Shown here one piece after another: positions 1-9,092 of a stretch of DNA of 64,000 nt. The stretch comes from Sulfurimonas sp. (GTDB lineage Bacteria; Campylobacterota; Campylobacteria; Campylobacterales; Sulfurimonadaceae): positions 1 to 64,000 of the forward strand of contig JAQTZE010000005.1 of NCBI GenBank assembly GCA_028687935.1, written 5' to 3'. Under the pieces are notes generated by a model. It did no database searches, had not been told where the DNA came from, and worked only from the letters and a program-made list of their open reading frames with translations. The stretch's first letter is position 1, and each line of letters opens with the position of its first letter. A program made the position numbers and the translations under genes.

Positions 1-140
1 CTAAAAATCCTACAAAAGCCCTTATATAAAGGTTTCTATCGCTTTATTACAAAGTATACATCATCAGTGATTTTAAGAATATTAATAAATTTTATAAAAA
101 TTGACTAATTTTTAGAGGTGCCCTTAACTCCAAAGGGCTG
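1..140. other. AT-rich left edge upstream of truncated dabA
   Basis: This is mostly AT-rich sequence. One forward frame is open from base 1 to a stop at 106-108 (about 35 codons). It could be the tail of a gene lying left of the window, or chance. The frame used by the next gene has a stop at 102-104, so the missing half of that gene cannot be read through from here. From about base 105 the downstream frame already looks protein-like. At 120-138 the arms GCCCTT and AAGGGC form a 6-bp stem with a 7-nt loop that covers the only ribosome-site-like sequence (AAGGG) before the ATG at 141. Confidence 0.5.
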
Positions 141-1694
141 ATGAAAATCGTCAAAAAAGTACTCAATGAGCTCAAATACAATGTGCTCACACCCTACGTA
201 ACAGTTGAAGCTATCGGCGCACTTTTTGGCTTTGATTTTTTTGGGAAAAGTCTCGTACCACAGAGTTATATGCCTATTCGAAAGAGTATCTTTGAACCTA
301 AAATCGACGAAGAGCTACGCATAGAACGCTATAGTGAAAAAGAGGCTACTCAAAGTATCACCGCTATCCAAAATCAGATTATCCGCTATGTCATAGAAGA
401 GACATTTGGTATCCATCCAGAGACGCTTGAAGATGCAATCATCGATGAGATACGTGAAATAGCGCTGAGCAAAGAGGATATCGTGCAAGAAGATCAAGAT
501 GGTGTAGCAATTGATTCGGTCACAAAACTTGGACTCAAGCACAACCTTTTACAGATAGAAGAGCAGAGACTCATCGAGCTTCTGCGTAAAGAGTACAAGG
601 TCTCAGCTGGACATATGCGCATCCAAAAAGCGAAGATGGCGAAAGTCGGCTTTAGCACAAAAGAACAGCTTTTTTATCTTCAAAGTGCCCTGATGACGGT
701 TGGTCTGCGAGAGTTTTCAGATATCATCGTCTTGTGTGCCCATGCAAGCCAATCAGAAAACAACCCCTATGAATCTTCACTTGATTGTGGTGCTTGTGGA
801 GGGAGTAGTTCTCTTATAAACGCAAAGGTTTTAGCCTATATAGCAAACAAACCAAGCATACGCCAAGAGCTCAAAAAACAGGGTATTAGCATTCCAGAAC
901 AGAGCTATTTTGTAGCAGCCCTGCACAACACGACCAGTGATGCGCTTACATTTTATGATGCGAACATTCCAGATTCGCATCAAGAGGCGATGCATCAGCT
1001 CAAAAGCGATCTACACCTTGCAAGCATGGCAACAGCGCAAGAGCGTATGGAAACACTCCCTCTCTCAAGCACGAGTAATAAAAAAACAGCCTTCTCTTTT
1101 GCAAAAAGAAATACCCTCGATTGGTCACAGCCAAGACCTGAATGGGGTCTTTCTAAAAACCACTCTTTCTTCATAGGCAAACGCGAGAACTCTAAAAATA
1201 TGCACCTTGATGGCAGAACATTTTTGCACTCTTATGACTACAAAGGTGATGCAAAAGGGGCAATTCTGGGAGTCATCCTCTCAGGTCCGCTTGTTGTTGG
1301 TGAGTGGATCAATCTTGAGTACTTCTTCTCTACAATCGATAACAGTACTTTTGGAAGCCAGAGCAAGGTCTACCACAATGTCGTAGGAAAACTCGGTGTC
1401 ATCTCGGGAAATATGAGTGATTTGCGCACAGGTCTTCCTGCGCAAACGGTCAATCTTGAAGATAAAGCCTATCATGAACCTTTGCGTTTGATTACAATGA
1501 TAGAAGCACCCTTTGCAAGGTACAAACATATTTTGGACAAGATCCATAAGATAAACGAACTCGTCTATAATGAGTGGATAAGAACTATCCTAGTTGACGA
1601 AGAAGAGGCTGCGTTTTACTACTACGAGGGCAATACAAAATCTTGGGAGAAGATCCCATTTGAAACATTTATGAAGGAGCAACAAAGCGCATGA
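141..1694 (+). CDS. dabA: DabA (DUF2309), C-terminal part; inorganic carbon transporter subunit
   Basis: DabA with its membrane partner DabB forms an energy-coupled CO2-hydrating/bicarbonate-accumulating complex (DAB). The family signature is clear: His201 and Cys216-Gly-Ala-Cys219-Gly-Gly are spaced like the zinc ligands His524 and Cys539 of the Halothiobacillus protein. The other two conserved ligands (a Cys-x-Asp pair) should lie upstream and are absent. The product is 517 residues, whereas full DabA proteins are roughly 800 or more, and the upstream sequence is closed in frame by a stop at 102-104. This is therefore a 5'-truncated or split gene, possibly a pseudogene or an assembly/frameshift product. 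The start at 141 is only the first in-frame ATG and is not convincing. A PII-like gene overlaps its stop, as is usual in DAB operons. Confidence 0.75.
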   Translation: MKIVKKVLNELKYNVLTPYVTVEAIGALFGFDFFGKSLVPQSYMPIRKSIFEPKIDEELRIERYSEKEATQSITAIQNQIIRYVIEETFGIHPETLEDAIIDEIREIALSKEDIVQEDQDGVAIDSVTKLGLKHNLLQIEEQRLIELLRKEYKVSAGHMRIQKAKMAKVGFSTKEQLFYLQSALMTVGLREFSDIIVLCAHASQSENNPYESSLDCGACGGSSSLINAKVLAYIANKPSIRQELKKQGISIPEQSYFVAALHNTTSDALTFYDANIPDSHQEAMHQLKSDLHLASMATAQERMETLPLSSTSNKKTAFSFAKRNTLDWSQPRPEWGLSKNHSFFIGKRENSKNMHLDGRTFLHSYDYKGDAKGAILGVILSGPLVVGEWINLEYFFSTIDNSTFGSQSKVYHNVVGKLGVISGNMSDLRTGLPAQTVNLEDKAYHEPLRLITMIEAPFARYKHILDKIHKINELVYNEWIRTILVDEEEAAFYYYEGNTKSWEKIPFETFMKEQQSA

Positions 1695-1990
1695 GAAATC
1701 TAAAAAAAATGAAAAAAATAGAGATGATTATCGAGGGAGAATTTCTCGCCCATCTTACACGTCTGCTAGAAAAGATAGAGATCAATAACTATACGATATT
1801 TCGTAACCTTGAAGGCCGTGGAAAAGCAGGTTATCATGAGGGACAACTCCTCTTTAATGATGAAGATGCCCTTGTCATGATTATGACGGTCGTTGATGAA
1901 GCAAAAGCGCAAACCATCACCGAAGGCTTAGCACTCTTTTTTGAAAAACACTCTGGAGTTATGTTTATTAGTGACACGCTGATGCTCTAG
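1691..1990 (+). CDS. PII-like regulatory protein of the DAB operon
   Basis: This 99-residue protein has the length and alternating alpha/beta pattern of PII-like regulators. PII-like genes are known companions of DabA/DabB operons in chemolithoautotrophs and are presumed to gate inorganic carbon uptake in response to small ligands. The ATG at 1691 overlaps the preceding stop (ATGA), with an AGGAG-like site about 11 nt upstream inside dabA. A second Met at residue 7 is an alternative start. The classical PII T-loop uridylylation tyrosine is not evident, so it is PII-like rather than GlnB/GlnK. The assignment rests on size, pattern and neighbourhood. Confidence 0.6.
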   Translation: MRNLKKMKKIEMIIEGEFLAHLTRLLEKIEINNYTIFRNLEGRGKAGYHEGQLLFNDEDALVMIMTVVDEAKAQTITEGLALFFEKHSGVMFISDTLML

Positions 1991-1996
1991 AAGCCT

Positions 1997-3688
1997 TTAA
2001 GCTTCTTGCATCTTCGCTATCTTGCTTTGCATCACCTCTTGGGAGCGCTTGAGTGCTTTATCGATGTGATTTACTATATTTTCTTCACCTATCGCCCTAT
2101 CTAATTTTGTCTTTTGCAGATAGACATGTACACTTTTATGGACACCTGAGAGTATCAGCATCGAGTTATTTTGGCGCAATTTTTCATTTAAAACCTCAAG
2201 CGAATGAAGTCCTGCCGCATCTATCATCGGCACATGTCTAAGTCTGAGGATAAAGACTTGAGGCATCGTCTCAAATGAGACCAAAATATCCACAAGCTTC
2301 TCAGCAACCCCAAAGAATAGAGGGCCATCAAGCTCATACACCTCAACGCCACTTGGAATCACTTTTTTGACAATAGAATCGGGATCATCCGTATCCTCTT
2401 CTTCACTGTAAGAGCGTATCTTTGTAGACTTCATCATCGAGTTTATAAAGAGGATGGACGCGAGTGAGATACCTGCTTGAATAGCGATATTTAAATCCAC
2501 AAGCACGGTAAGCATAAAAGTGACAAGCAAAACACCAATATCTGCTACAGGGGCTTTACTGATGGATTTGAGATGTTTAATCTCTGCCATATTCCAGGCC
2601 ACAACGATAAGTATAGCACTCAGAGCTGCTAGAGGAATCTTGACTATAAGCGGAGCAAGCAGCATCATAAAAAGCAGCAGCCATAGTGCGTGCATGATAC
2701 CCGATATCGGAGAGATGGCACCGGCTTTGACATTTGTAGCCGTTCTCGCAATCGCTCCTGTAGCAGGAAGTCCGCCAAATATAGAAGAGCCAATATTTGC
2801 GACACCTTGAGCAAAAAGCTCCGTATTTGACTTGTGTTTTGTCCCACTCATACCATCTGCAACAACCGCTGAGAGCAGAGACTCAATAGCAGCAAGCAGA
2901 GCGATTGTCATTGCATCAGGAAACAACAATCGCATCTTCTCGAAAGTTACCTCAGGAAAACTCGGACTCGGAAGCATAGAGGGAATTTCTCCAAAACGAC
3001 TCTCAATCGTATCCACAGGAATCCCAAAAATCCAGACAAACAGAGCTGAAAATGTAACGACGACTATCGGTGCGGGAATAGAAGGATGTTTTTTTCTTAC
3101 ATAGATTGTGATAAAGATACTTGCAAGCGCGATTGAGAGAGCAAAGAAGTTTGTCTCACCGATATGCTGCACATACAATATAAGTTTATTGATAAAATCC
3201 GGCGGCATCTTATCGATAGTAAGCCCGAAGAAATCCTTTAACTGCGAAAAGACGATAAGCAGAGCAATACCCGAGGTAAAGCCTATAATAACGGGATAGG
3301 GAATAAACTTTATAAGTTCCCCTGCTCGCAGTAAAGACATTATAACAAGCATGACACCAGCCATCATTGTAGCAATGACCAAACCCTCATAACCATGTTT
3401 CATAGCAACAAGTGCTACTGTGACGATAAACGCAGCAGTAGGTCCACCTATCTGAAAACGGCTGCCTCCAAGTGCAGAGATAAGGAATCCTGCAACAATA
3501 GCTGTAAAGAGACCACGTTCAGGAGGGAGATTTGAAGCAATAGCAATAGCCATAGCCAAAGGAAGTGCTACAATCGCAACTGTTAATCCCGCAAGGGCAT
3601 CTTGCAGTAACTCTTTTTTACCATAATTGTTTTTTCTAAGATATTCGACAAGTATAGGTTCAAGCGTATGTTTTATATTTTTTATCAT
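1997..3688 (-). CDS. SulP family anion transporter with STAS domain
   Basis: This 563-residue inner-membrane carrier belongs to the SLC26/SulP family. The first ~400 residues are hydrophobic helices carrying the signature around residues 58-85 (ERGLFTAIVAGF followed by GGSRFQIGGPTAAF). The C-terminal ~110 residues form a STAS domain with an Asp-Ala-Ala-Gly at the phosphorylatable loop position. Members carry sulfate, bicarbonate or related anions. The convergent dab genes and the nearby Na+/H+ antiporter make Na+-linked bicarbonate uptake (BicA-like) a reasonable inference, but sulfate cannot be excluded from sequence. The stop lies 7 bp from the end of the PII-like gene. Confidence 0.85.
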   Translation of the reverse strand: MIKNIKHTLEPILVEYLRKNNYGKKELLQDALAGLTVAIVALPLAMAIAIASNLPPERGLFTAIVAGFLISALGGSRFQIGGPTAAFIVTVALVAMKHGYEGLVIATMMAGVMLVIMSLLRAGELIKFIPYPVIIGFTSGIALLIVFSQLKDFFGLTIDKMPPDFINKLILYVQHIGETNFFALSIALASIFITIYVRKKHPSIPAPIVVVTFSALFVWIFGIPVDTIESRFGEIPSMLPSPSFPEVTFEKMRLLFPDAMTIALLAAIESLLSAVVADGMSGTKHKSNTELFAQGVANIGSSIFGGLPATGAIARTATNVKAGAISPISGIMHALWLLLFMMLLAPLIVKIPLAALSAILIVVAWNMAEIKHLKSISKAPVADIGVLLVTFMLTVLVDLNIAIQAGISLASILFINSMMKSTKIRSYSEEEDTDDPDSIVKKVIPSGVEVYELDGPLFFGVAEKLVDILVSFETMPQVFILRLRHVPMIDAAGLHSLEVLNEKLRQNNSMLILSGVHKSVHVYLQKTKLDRAIGEENIVNHIDKALKRSQEVMQSKIAKMQEA

Positions 3689-3766
3689 TGCTATCCTAAA
3701 GTTTTTGTGAAATTTACAGAGAATTTTATTCTTTTGTACTTAAAAAAAGAGGCGTTTTTTCTTCTT

Positions 3767-3775
3767 TGCTATAAT
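3767..3775 (+). promoter_or_regulatory. Extended -10 promoter for the Sel1/nhaA pair
   Basis: TG-C-TATAAT matches the extended -10 consensus exactly. It lies 28 bp before the ATG of the Sel1-repeat gene, in the divergent gap shared with the SulP gene. An AAAGGA ribosome site precedes that ATG. Confidence 0.7.
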
Positions 3776-3803
3776 AAAGTAAAATAATTCCAAAGGATCC
3801 TTA

Positions 3804-4067
3804 ATGTCTCTTACTGTTGAAGACGGATTTAGACTCTACGAAGAACGAAAATTTACGGAAGCCTTTGAGATTTTATTCGATGCGGCAGCTTATAAAAACA
3901 ATGGCGAAGCACAGTATTATGTAGGGCTGATGTATCGCAACGGCTTTGGCGTAGAAGCAAGTGAAGAAAAAGCGATAACATGGTGGACAAAAGCCAGAAG
4001 AAACGGACAAAGAGACGCTGCGTTTGCTATGTCAGAGATAAATACCTCAACAAAAAATATGTTTTAG
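3804..4067 (+). CDS. Small Sel1-repeat protein
   Basis: This 87-residue protein contains about two Sel1-type helical repeats, including the motif around residues 42-66 (AQYYVGLMYRNGFGV, then EKAITWWTKA). There is no signal peptide, so it is probably cytoplasmic. Sel1 repeats mediate protein contacts, and nothing in the sequence identifies a partner. It is the first gene of a two-gene unit with nhaA (9 bp gap), so it may affect antiporter assembly or regulation, though that is inference only. Confidence 0.75.
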   Translation: MSLTVEDGFRLYEERKFTEAFEILFDAAAYKNNGEAQYYVGLMYRNGFGVEASEEKAITWWTKARRNGQRDAAFAMSEINTSTKNMF

Positions 4068-4076
4068 GAGAGCAGA

Positions 4077-5420
4077 ATGAAGATTTATGCACCATGGGAA
4101 AAAGCTTTTGAAAAAGTAGCCACACCTTTTGAGCACTTTTTACATGCACAGACTACCACAGGAATCGTCTTGATGAGTATGACAATCATCGCGCTTATTC
4201 TTGCAAATAGTCCTATTGCGGATGTTTATATGCATCTTTTTCACACAGATATTACACTCAGCATCGGCTCTTGGAATCTCTCACACTCTATCCATCACTG
4301 GATCAATGACGGATTGATGGCCATCTTTTTCTTTATCGTGGGGCTAGAGATCAAACGCGAAATACTCGTGGGCGAACTCTCCAACGTGAAGGTCGCCATC
4401 CTCCCTATTCTCGCCGCAATTGGCGGGATGATTTTACCAGCACTTATCTATCTGAGTATCAACTACGGCACACCAAGTGCCAACGGTTGGGGTATTCCTA
4501 TGGCTACGGATATTGCCTTTGCGATTAGTGCGCTTGTTCTGCTTGGCAGAAGAGTTTCTCCTGCCCTTGTCACTTTTTTGGTTGCACTTGCTATTGTCGA
4601 TGACTTAGGTGCTGTTGTGGTGATTGCTCTTTTTTATACGGAACAGATTCATTTTATCCCGCTTATCCTCGCAGCAACTTCTTTTTTAGTCCTTGTTGCG
4701 TTTAACCGTTTTGGTATTCATGCGGTTTTACCTTATTTTATTGTCGGTGTCATCATGTGGCTTTTTATGCTTGATTCGGGTATCCATGCTACTATCGCAG
4801 GAGTTATTGCTGCTATGGCGATCCCTTCAAAACCTAAACGTGCTCCGGTTGATTTCACCCATCATGTGACCAATATGCTCGATGAGTATGACGGTTATCC
4901 AGTAGCAACTGATTACACAACCCACGAAAATCAAAAAGCGATTTTGCAAAATATCAAAGATAGAATCGATTCGGTAAGCTCGCCTGCATCCAAACTTGAG
5001 CATGAGTTGCATCTGCCTGTGAGTTTGATCGTTATCCCACTCTTTGCTCTTGCAAACGCAGGGATAGCGGTAGATTTCTCTTCCATAGGTGAAACTATTG
5101 TGACACCTGTTTCTCTTGGTGTTATTGCTGGTCTTGTCTTTGGAAAGGTGCTTGGTATTGCAGGTGTCGCATGGCTTGCTATCAAACTAGGCATAGCGCA
5201 GCTACCACAAAACAGCACGATGAACCAGATATTTGGAGTTGCGTTTTTAGGCGGTATTGGTTTTACCATGAGTATTTTTGTCGCAGACCTTGCGTTTGTG
5301 GGCAACGATGCCTTTATCTTTCAAGCAAAAGTCGGCATTCTCGCAGCGTCACTCTTCGCAGGTCTCTTTGGGTTTATATGGCTAAGATATATCGCTCACT
5401 CGCCTAGCCAAGAGGCTTAG
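4077..5420 (+). CDS. nhaA: Na+/H+ antiporter NhaA
   Basis: This 447-residue inner-membrane antiporter exports Na+ in exchange for protons. The family is clear from ATDIAFAISALVLLGRR, followed by the paired acidic residues in AIVDDLGAVVV, which correspond to the ion-binding aspartates of Escherichia coli NhaA. A hydrophilic cytoplasmic stretch around residues 258-310 is longer than in E. coli. The start has a GGAGAG site 7 bp upstream. Its position next to a putative Na+-coupled SulP carrier suggests it may renew the Na+ gradient. Its stop overlaps the convergent pyk stop by 4 bp. Confidence 0.95.
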   Translation: MKIYAPWEKAFEKVATPFEHFLHAQTTTGIVLMSMTIIALILANSPIADVYMHLFHTDITLSIGSWNLSHSIHHWINDGLMAIFFFIVGLEIKREILVGELSNVKVAILPILAAIGGMILPALIYLSINYGTPSANGWGIPMATDIAFAISALVLLGRRVSPALVTFLVALAIVDDLGAVVVIALFYTEQIHFIPLILAATSFLVLVAFNRFGIHAVLPYFIVGVIMWLFMLDSGIHATIAGVIAAMAIPSKPKRAPVDFTHHVTNMLDEYDGYPVATDYTTHENQKAILQNIKDRIDSVSSPASKLEHELHLPVSLIVIPLFALANAGIAVDFSSIGETIVTPVSLGVIAGLVFGKVLGIAGVAWLAIKLGIAQLPQNSTMNQIFGVAFLGGIGFTMSIFVADLAFVGNDAFIFQAKVGILAASLFAGLFGFIWLRYIAHSPSQEA

Positions 5421-6862
5421 CGAAGCGACTTAAAAAACTCCATTTCGCTCTCTCTGAGGATACGGATCATATTTGTACTCCCAGCCACGCCCGAAGGGTC
5501 TCCGGCTGTGAGTATATAACTCTTATCGCGTTTGAGTACATTTCTCTCCAAACCTTGTTCCATCACCTGACTCATCATCTGTCCGATAGAATCTTCTTTG
5601 ACTACAAACGCAGGTACAACGCCCCAACATAGCGTGAGTAAGCGTGCAACTTTGAGATTATGGGCAACTCCATAGATATCTCTGCGCGGTCTATAACGGG
5701 CGATTTTTTTCACAGATGCGCCTGTCATAGTCATACATATAAGTCCCCAAGCCTCTACATCTTCGCAAAGCTTCACCGCCGCTTCGTTGATACTGTCCGT
5801 GGCGTCATGCAGTTTATAGACAGAACATTTATTAAACGGATAGATTTTCTCTGCGCCTTGTATCGTCTGCACCATGGTCTCAACTGCCAAAACGGGGTTA
5901 TGCCCCACAGCACTCTCTTCTGAGAGCATTACAACATCTGTTCCATCAAGAACTGCGTTTGCTATATCGCTGATCTCAGCGCGCGTAGCTCTCTCTTTAT
6001 CTGTCATCGATAAAAGCATCTGTGTAGCAGTTATAACAGGTTTTGAAGCTGCGTTTGCCTTGGAAATAAGCATCTTTTGCAAAGAAGGGACTTCATAAAA
6101 AGGTACTTCTATGCCTAAATCTCCACGCGCGACCATGATACCATCACTCGCTTCTAAGATTGCATCGATATTTTCTATGGCGTCAAACTTTTCTATCTTT
6201 GCATAAAGCTCCACACTTCCACCATACTCTGAGACAATCTTCCGAGCACGCAACATATCGCTTGCTTCTTGAACAAACGAGATAGCCATAAAGTCTACAT
6301 CATTTTGCACGCCCCAAAGCATATCGAGCTTATCTTTTGGGGTAAGAACATCGATGCCAAGACGGGTATTTGGAAAATTTACCCCTTTTTTGGAGCTGAG
6401 TAAGCCACTGTTTTCTACGATGACACAAACGCCATCTTCAGAACAATCAACAACTTTTGTACGGATAATCCCATCATACAAATAGACATAATCACCACAT
6501 TTAAGCTGTTCTAAAATAGAAGGCTCACTCAAAGAGGCCACATAACTATTTGCATCTTTTTGATAACCAACTATCTCTTTTTTGACAAAAGTGAGTCTGT
6601 CATCTCTTTGCAGAGAAAACGACTCTTCAAGCTTTCCGATACGTATCTTCGGTCCGCTGATATCCTGAAGTACACCGACTAAAAGCCCCGTATTCTTTTC
6701 TGCTTGACGAATTTTTTGGAGAACTTCACTGTGGTATTCATGAGTACCGTGTGAAAAATTCAAACGAAAAGCATTAACTCCTGCGCGAAGCAGTGCTGTA
6801 ATATTTTCAAGTGAATCAGAAGCAGGTCCTATAGTCGCTAAAATTTTTGTACGTTTTTTCAT
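5417..6862 (-). CDS. pyk: Pyruvate kinase
   Basis: This is a 481-residue cytoplasmic enzyme converting phosphoenolpyruvate plus ADP to pyruvate plus ATP. The N-terminus has KILATIGPASDS and RLNFSHGTHEYH, the middle has the active-site stretch around DGIMVARGDLGIEVP, followed by ITATQMLLSM. A C-terminal allosteric domain is present at full family length. An AGGAAAAAT site precedes the ATG. It is convergent with nhaA and lies 14 bp downstream of the dipeptide epimerase gene on the same strand, so it is probably the last gene of that unit. Confidence 0.97.
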   Translation of the reverse strand: MKKRTKILATIGPASDSLENITALLRAGVNAFRLNFSHGTHEYHSEVLQKIRQAEKNTGLLVGVLQDISGPKIRIGKLEESFSLQRDDRLTFVKKEIVGYQKDANSYVASLSEPSILEQLKCGDYVYLYDGIIRTKVVDCSEDGVCVIVENSGLLSSKKGVNFPNTRLGIDVLTPKDKLDMLWGVQNDVDFMAISFVQEASDMLRARKIVSEYGGSVELYAKIEKFDAIENIDAILEASDGIMVARGDLGIEVPFYEVPSLQKMLISKANAASKPVITATQMLLSMTDKERATRAEISDIANAVLDGTDVVMLSEESAVGHNPVLAVETMVQTIQGAEKIYPFNKCSVYKLHDATDSINEAAVKLCEDVEAWGLICMTMTGASVKKIARYRPRRDIYGVAHNLKVARLLTLCWGVVPAFVVKEDSIGQMMSQVMEQGLERNVLKRDKSYILTAGDPSGVAGSTNMIRILRESEMEFFKSLR

Positions 6863-6876
6863 ATTTTTCCTATAAA

Positions 6877-7899
6877 TTAAATAAAAATTATTTTCGAGCC
6901 TGCATATAAAAATTCCAACTCATCGGAGCTCTCTTTATATAAAAGTGGCGAATCAAGATCTATGTAGGCAATCACATCATGAAACGCCATCGCCAAATGC
7001 AGGGCTGCGTTTATAGATATTGGACCCTCAAGCATAGAGCCAAACATACAGCGTATATCATGTGCTCTTGCATATTCGAGTATCTCGACTGCTTTACTCA
7101 GTCCACCGCATTTCATAAGCTTGATATTTATCATATCTGCGTATCTGCCCTCACGTACTTTGATGACATCTTCGAGTGTAAAGACCGCTTCATCCGCAAG
7201 TATTGGGACAAAGCTCGCATCGGTGATTTTTTTGAGCGACTCCAAATCTGTTGCGATGACAGGCTGCTCGATGAGTTCTATCTTTACCTTCTGCACTGCG
7301 TTTAAAAATGAGAGAGATTCTTCAAGATTCCAAGCCTGATTTGCATCAACGAGTATTTTTACTTTTGGCAGTTCAAACGCAAGCTCTTCGATGACTCTCA
7401 CTGCATGTTTAAGATCACTCCCCACTTTGACTTTGAGCAGAGTCATGCCACTTTCATACGCTTCCTTTGCATCACTGAGCATCGTATCAAGATCGTTGAG
7501 ACTGATCGTAATATCTGTCTGCAACTCAACAGGCGCTTCGCCTCCAAAAAACTTATAGAGCGGCTCACCAAACTCTTGTGCCAAAAGCGAAACAAGCGCC
7601 ATATCAAGCGCCGCTTTTGCAGAACTTCCTATATTTGCTTTATGTAGAATTTTGAGAGCATCCTCAGGATGTTTACCTATCAGCATCTCTTTGAGTATCG
7701 CAATTGAAGCCAAAATATCTTCGATGCCTTCATTTGTTATGGCCTTGGTTGCAGGCGCTTCACCGTAGGCAAAGCTTGCGTTTTGGCACACCACTTTGAC
7801 ACGCATAAACTCTACAGATTCTACACGGCGAAGTGCCGTAACAAAAGGAGTTTTAAGAGGAATGTTCTTGACCTCTGTTTGTATATATTCTATTTTCAT
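6877..7899 (-). CDS. L-Ala-D/L-Glu (dipeptide) epimerase
   Basis: This 340-residue member of the enolase superfamily epimerises dipeptides, usually L-Ala-D-Glu released from murein turnover. The pattern matches the family: a KVKVGSD lysine pair (around residue 155), metal ligands in DANQAW and in the later Glu and ADEAVF segments, and the second catalytic lysine in NIKLMKCGG. It starts 4 bp inside the end of the DUF819 gene (ATGA-type overlap). Co-translation suggests the neighbour could handle a related peptide or amino acid, but this is inferred only from position. Confidence 0.85.
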   Translation of the reverse strand: MKIEYIQTEVKNIPLKTPFVTALRRVESVEFMRVKVVCQNASFAYGEAPATKAITNEGIEDILASIAILKEMLIGKHPEDALKILHKANIGSSAKAALDMALVSLLAQEFGEPLYKFFGGEAPVELQTDITISLNDLDTMLSDAKEAYESGMTLLKVKVGSDLKHAVRVIEELAFELPKVKILVDANQAWNLEESLSFLNAVQKVKIELIEQPVIATDLESLKKITDASFVPILADEAVFTLEDVIKVREGRYADMINIKLMKCGGLSKAVEILEYARAHDIRCMFGSMLEGPISINAALHLAMAFHDVIAYIDLDSPLLYKESSDELEFLYAGSKIIFI

Positions 7900-9026
7900 T
7901 GCGCAATTCCTACTAATATATTTCCAACGATCAAACCGCCGAATGTCCCGATAAGATAGCCCATAATTGCCATAAGCACACCGATACCTACAAGGTTTTT
8001 ATCATAGGTCGCAGCCAAAATCGGGGCTGAAGCCACGCCACCGATATTTGAGAGTGAAGCAACTGCGATAGAGAAGAGATCAAGGGCAAAAAGTTTTGCC
8101 GCTAGAACCATCAAGAGTGCATGAACAACTAAGATAACAAAGCCCGCAAGAACATAAACGCCAAGCCCGCTAAAACTCTCAAAAACTGCCTGAGAACCTA
8201 TCAGTGCGACAAGCAGATAGAGCATACTTGTGGCTACTTCACTTGAACCGTTGAAATTTTTGAGCCTTGTAAAAGAGGCTCCAACGCCAAAGAGTGTTGC
8301 AATCAAGACCACTGTCGTCGTCTTATTCAAAAACTCTACATAATTAGCAAGTAGCTGCGAGGCAAGGGAGACTGCGAGAGAGAGAAATATCAAAAGCCAG
8401 TAGCGTTTTGCGCCCATCACACACGAACAACCTATCTCACTCATCGAAGCAAGATTTGCCTCGCTCTTTGTAAATCTATTAAACGCAGCCGCAAAAGGGA
8501 CCAAAAACAGAAGCAGCATCACCCACAAAGTATAGTTCACGCTATCAACCACAAGAGCAAATCCAAACGCTTCTTGACTCACGCCAAGGGCAGAACCAAC
8601 CGCTATCATATTTGCCGTGCCACCCATCCAACTCCCAGCCAGTGCACCAAACGCAGCTGCCATATCCCTATCAAACGCAAAGAGATAGGAGACAAGGATA
8701 AAAGAAAAGGCAATTGAGAGAACTGCCGAAATATAAGCGATAGAGAGCTTGCGTCCGAGTTTGAAAAAATGTTTGAGATCAATCTGTATAAGCATCAAAA
8801 AAAGCATGGCGGGAAGAAGATTTGATTTTGTGAGTGAATAGATTGCGTTTATCTCTTCATTGGAGTCAAAAAAATTCACACTTGCAAGAAACATCGTATA
8901 GGCATAGATCATCACGACCGCTGGAATATATTTAAATATTTTTAGCTTTGTTTTTTGCTCTAAAAGTGCGAAGGCAGTGGCACTAAACGCAAGAGTAAAA
9001 AGGTAGGTAAGCGGTGATGTTATCAA
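7896..9026 (-). CDS. DUF819 family integral membrane protein
   Basis: This 376-residue protein is made almost entirely of hydrophobic helices (about ten), with a cytoplasmic-looking link near residues 190-205. Recognisable family stretches are GALAGSWMGGTANMIAVG and ASLSNIGGVASAPI, duplicated-looking Gly-rich re-entrant regions of the kind seen in ion-coupled carriers. The DUF819 (YjcL-like) family has no settled substrate. Here it overlaps a dipeptide epimerase gene by 4 bp, so peptide or amino-acid uptake is an attractive guess, but not shown by sequence. Confidence 0.85.
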   Translation of the reverse strand: MITSPLTYLFTLAFSATAFALLEQKTKLKIFKYIPAVVMIYAYTMFLASVNFFDSNEEINAIYSLTKSNLLPAMLFLMLIQIDLKHFFKLGRKLSIAYISAVLSIAFSFILVSYLFAFDRDMAAAFGALAGSWMGGTANMIAVGSALGVSQEAFGFALVVDSVNYTLWVMLLLFLVPFAAAFNRFTKSEANLASMSEIGCSCVMGAKRYWLLIFLSLAVSLASQLLANYVEFLNKTTTVVLIATLFGVGASFTRLKNFNGSSEVATSMLYLLVALIGSQAVFESFSGLGVYVLAGFVILVVHALLMVLAAKLFALDLFSIAVASLSNIGGVASAPILAATYDKNLVGIGVLMAIMGYLIGTFGGLIVGNILVGIAQ

Positions 9027-9092
9027 GATTTACCTTCTATTTTTTCTAGAAGTGTAACATATATTTAAAGCACATCACATTAGGAGAGAGTC

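Noticed and set aside
1-108. Open frame at the left edge as a DabB tail or DabA first half
   Set aside because: About 35 codons open in AT-rich sequence is weak evidence; I see no family motif, and joining it to DabA would need a base inserted in a three-base window without a homopolymer.
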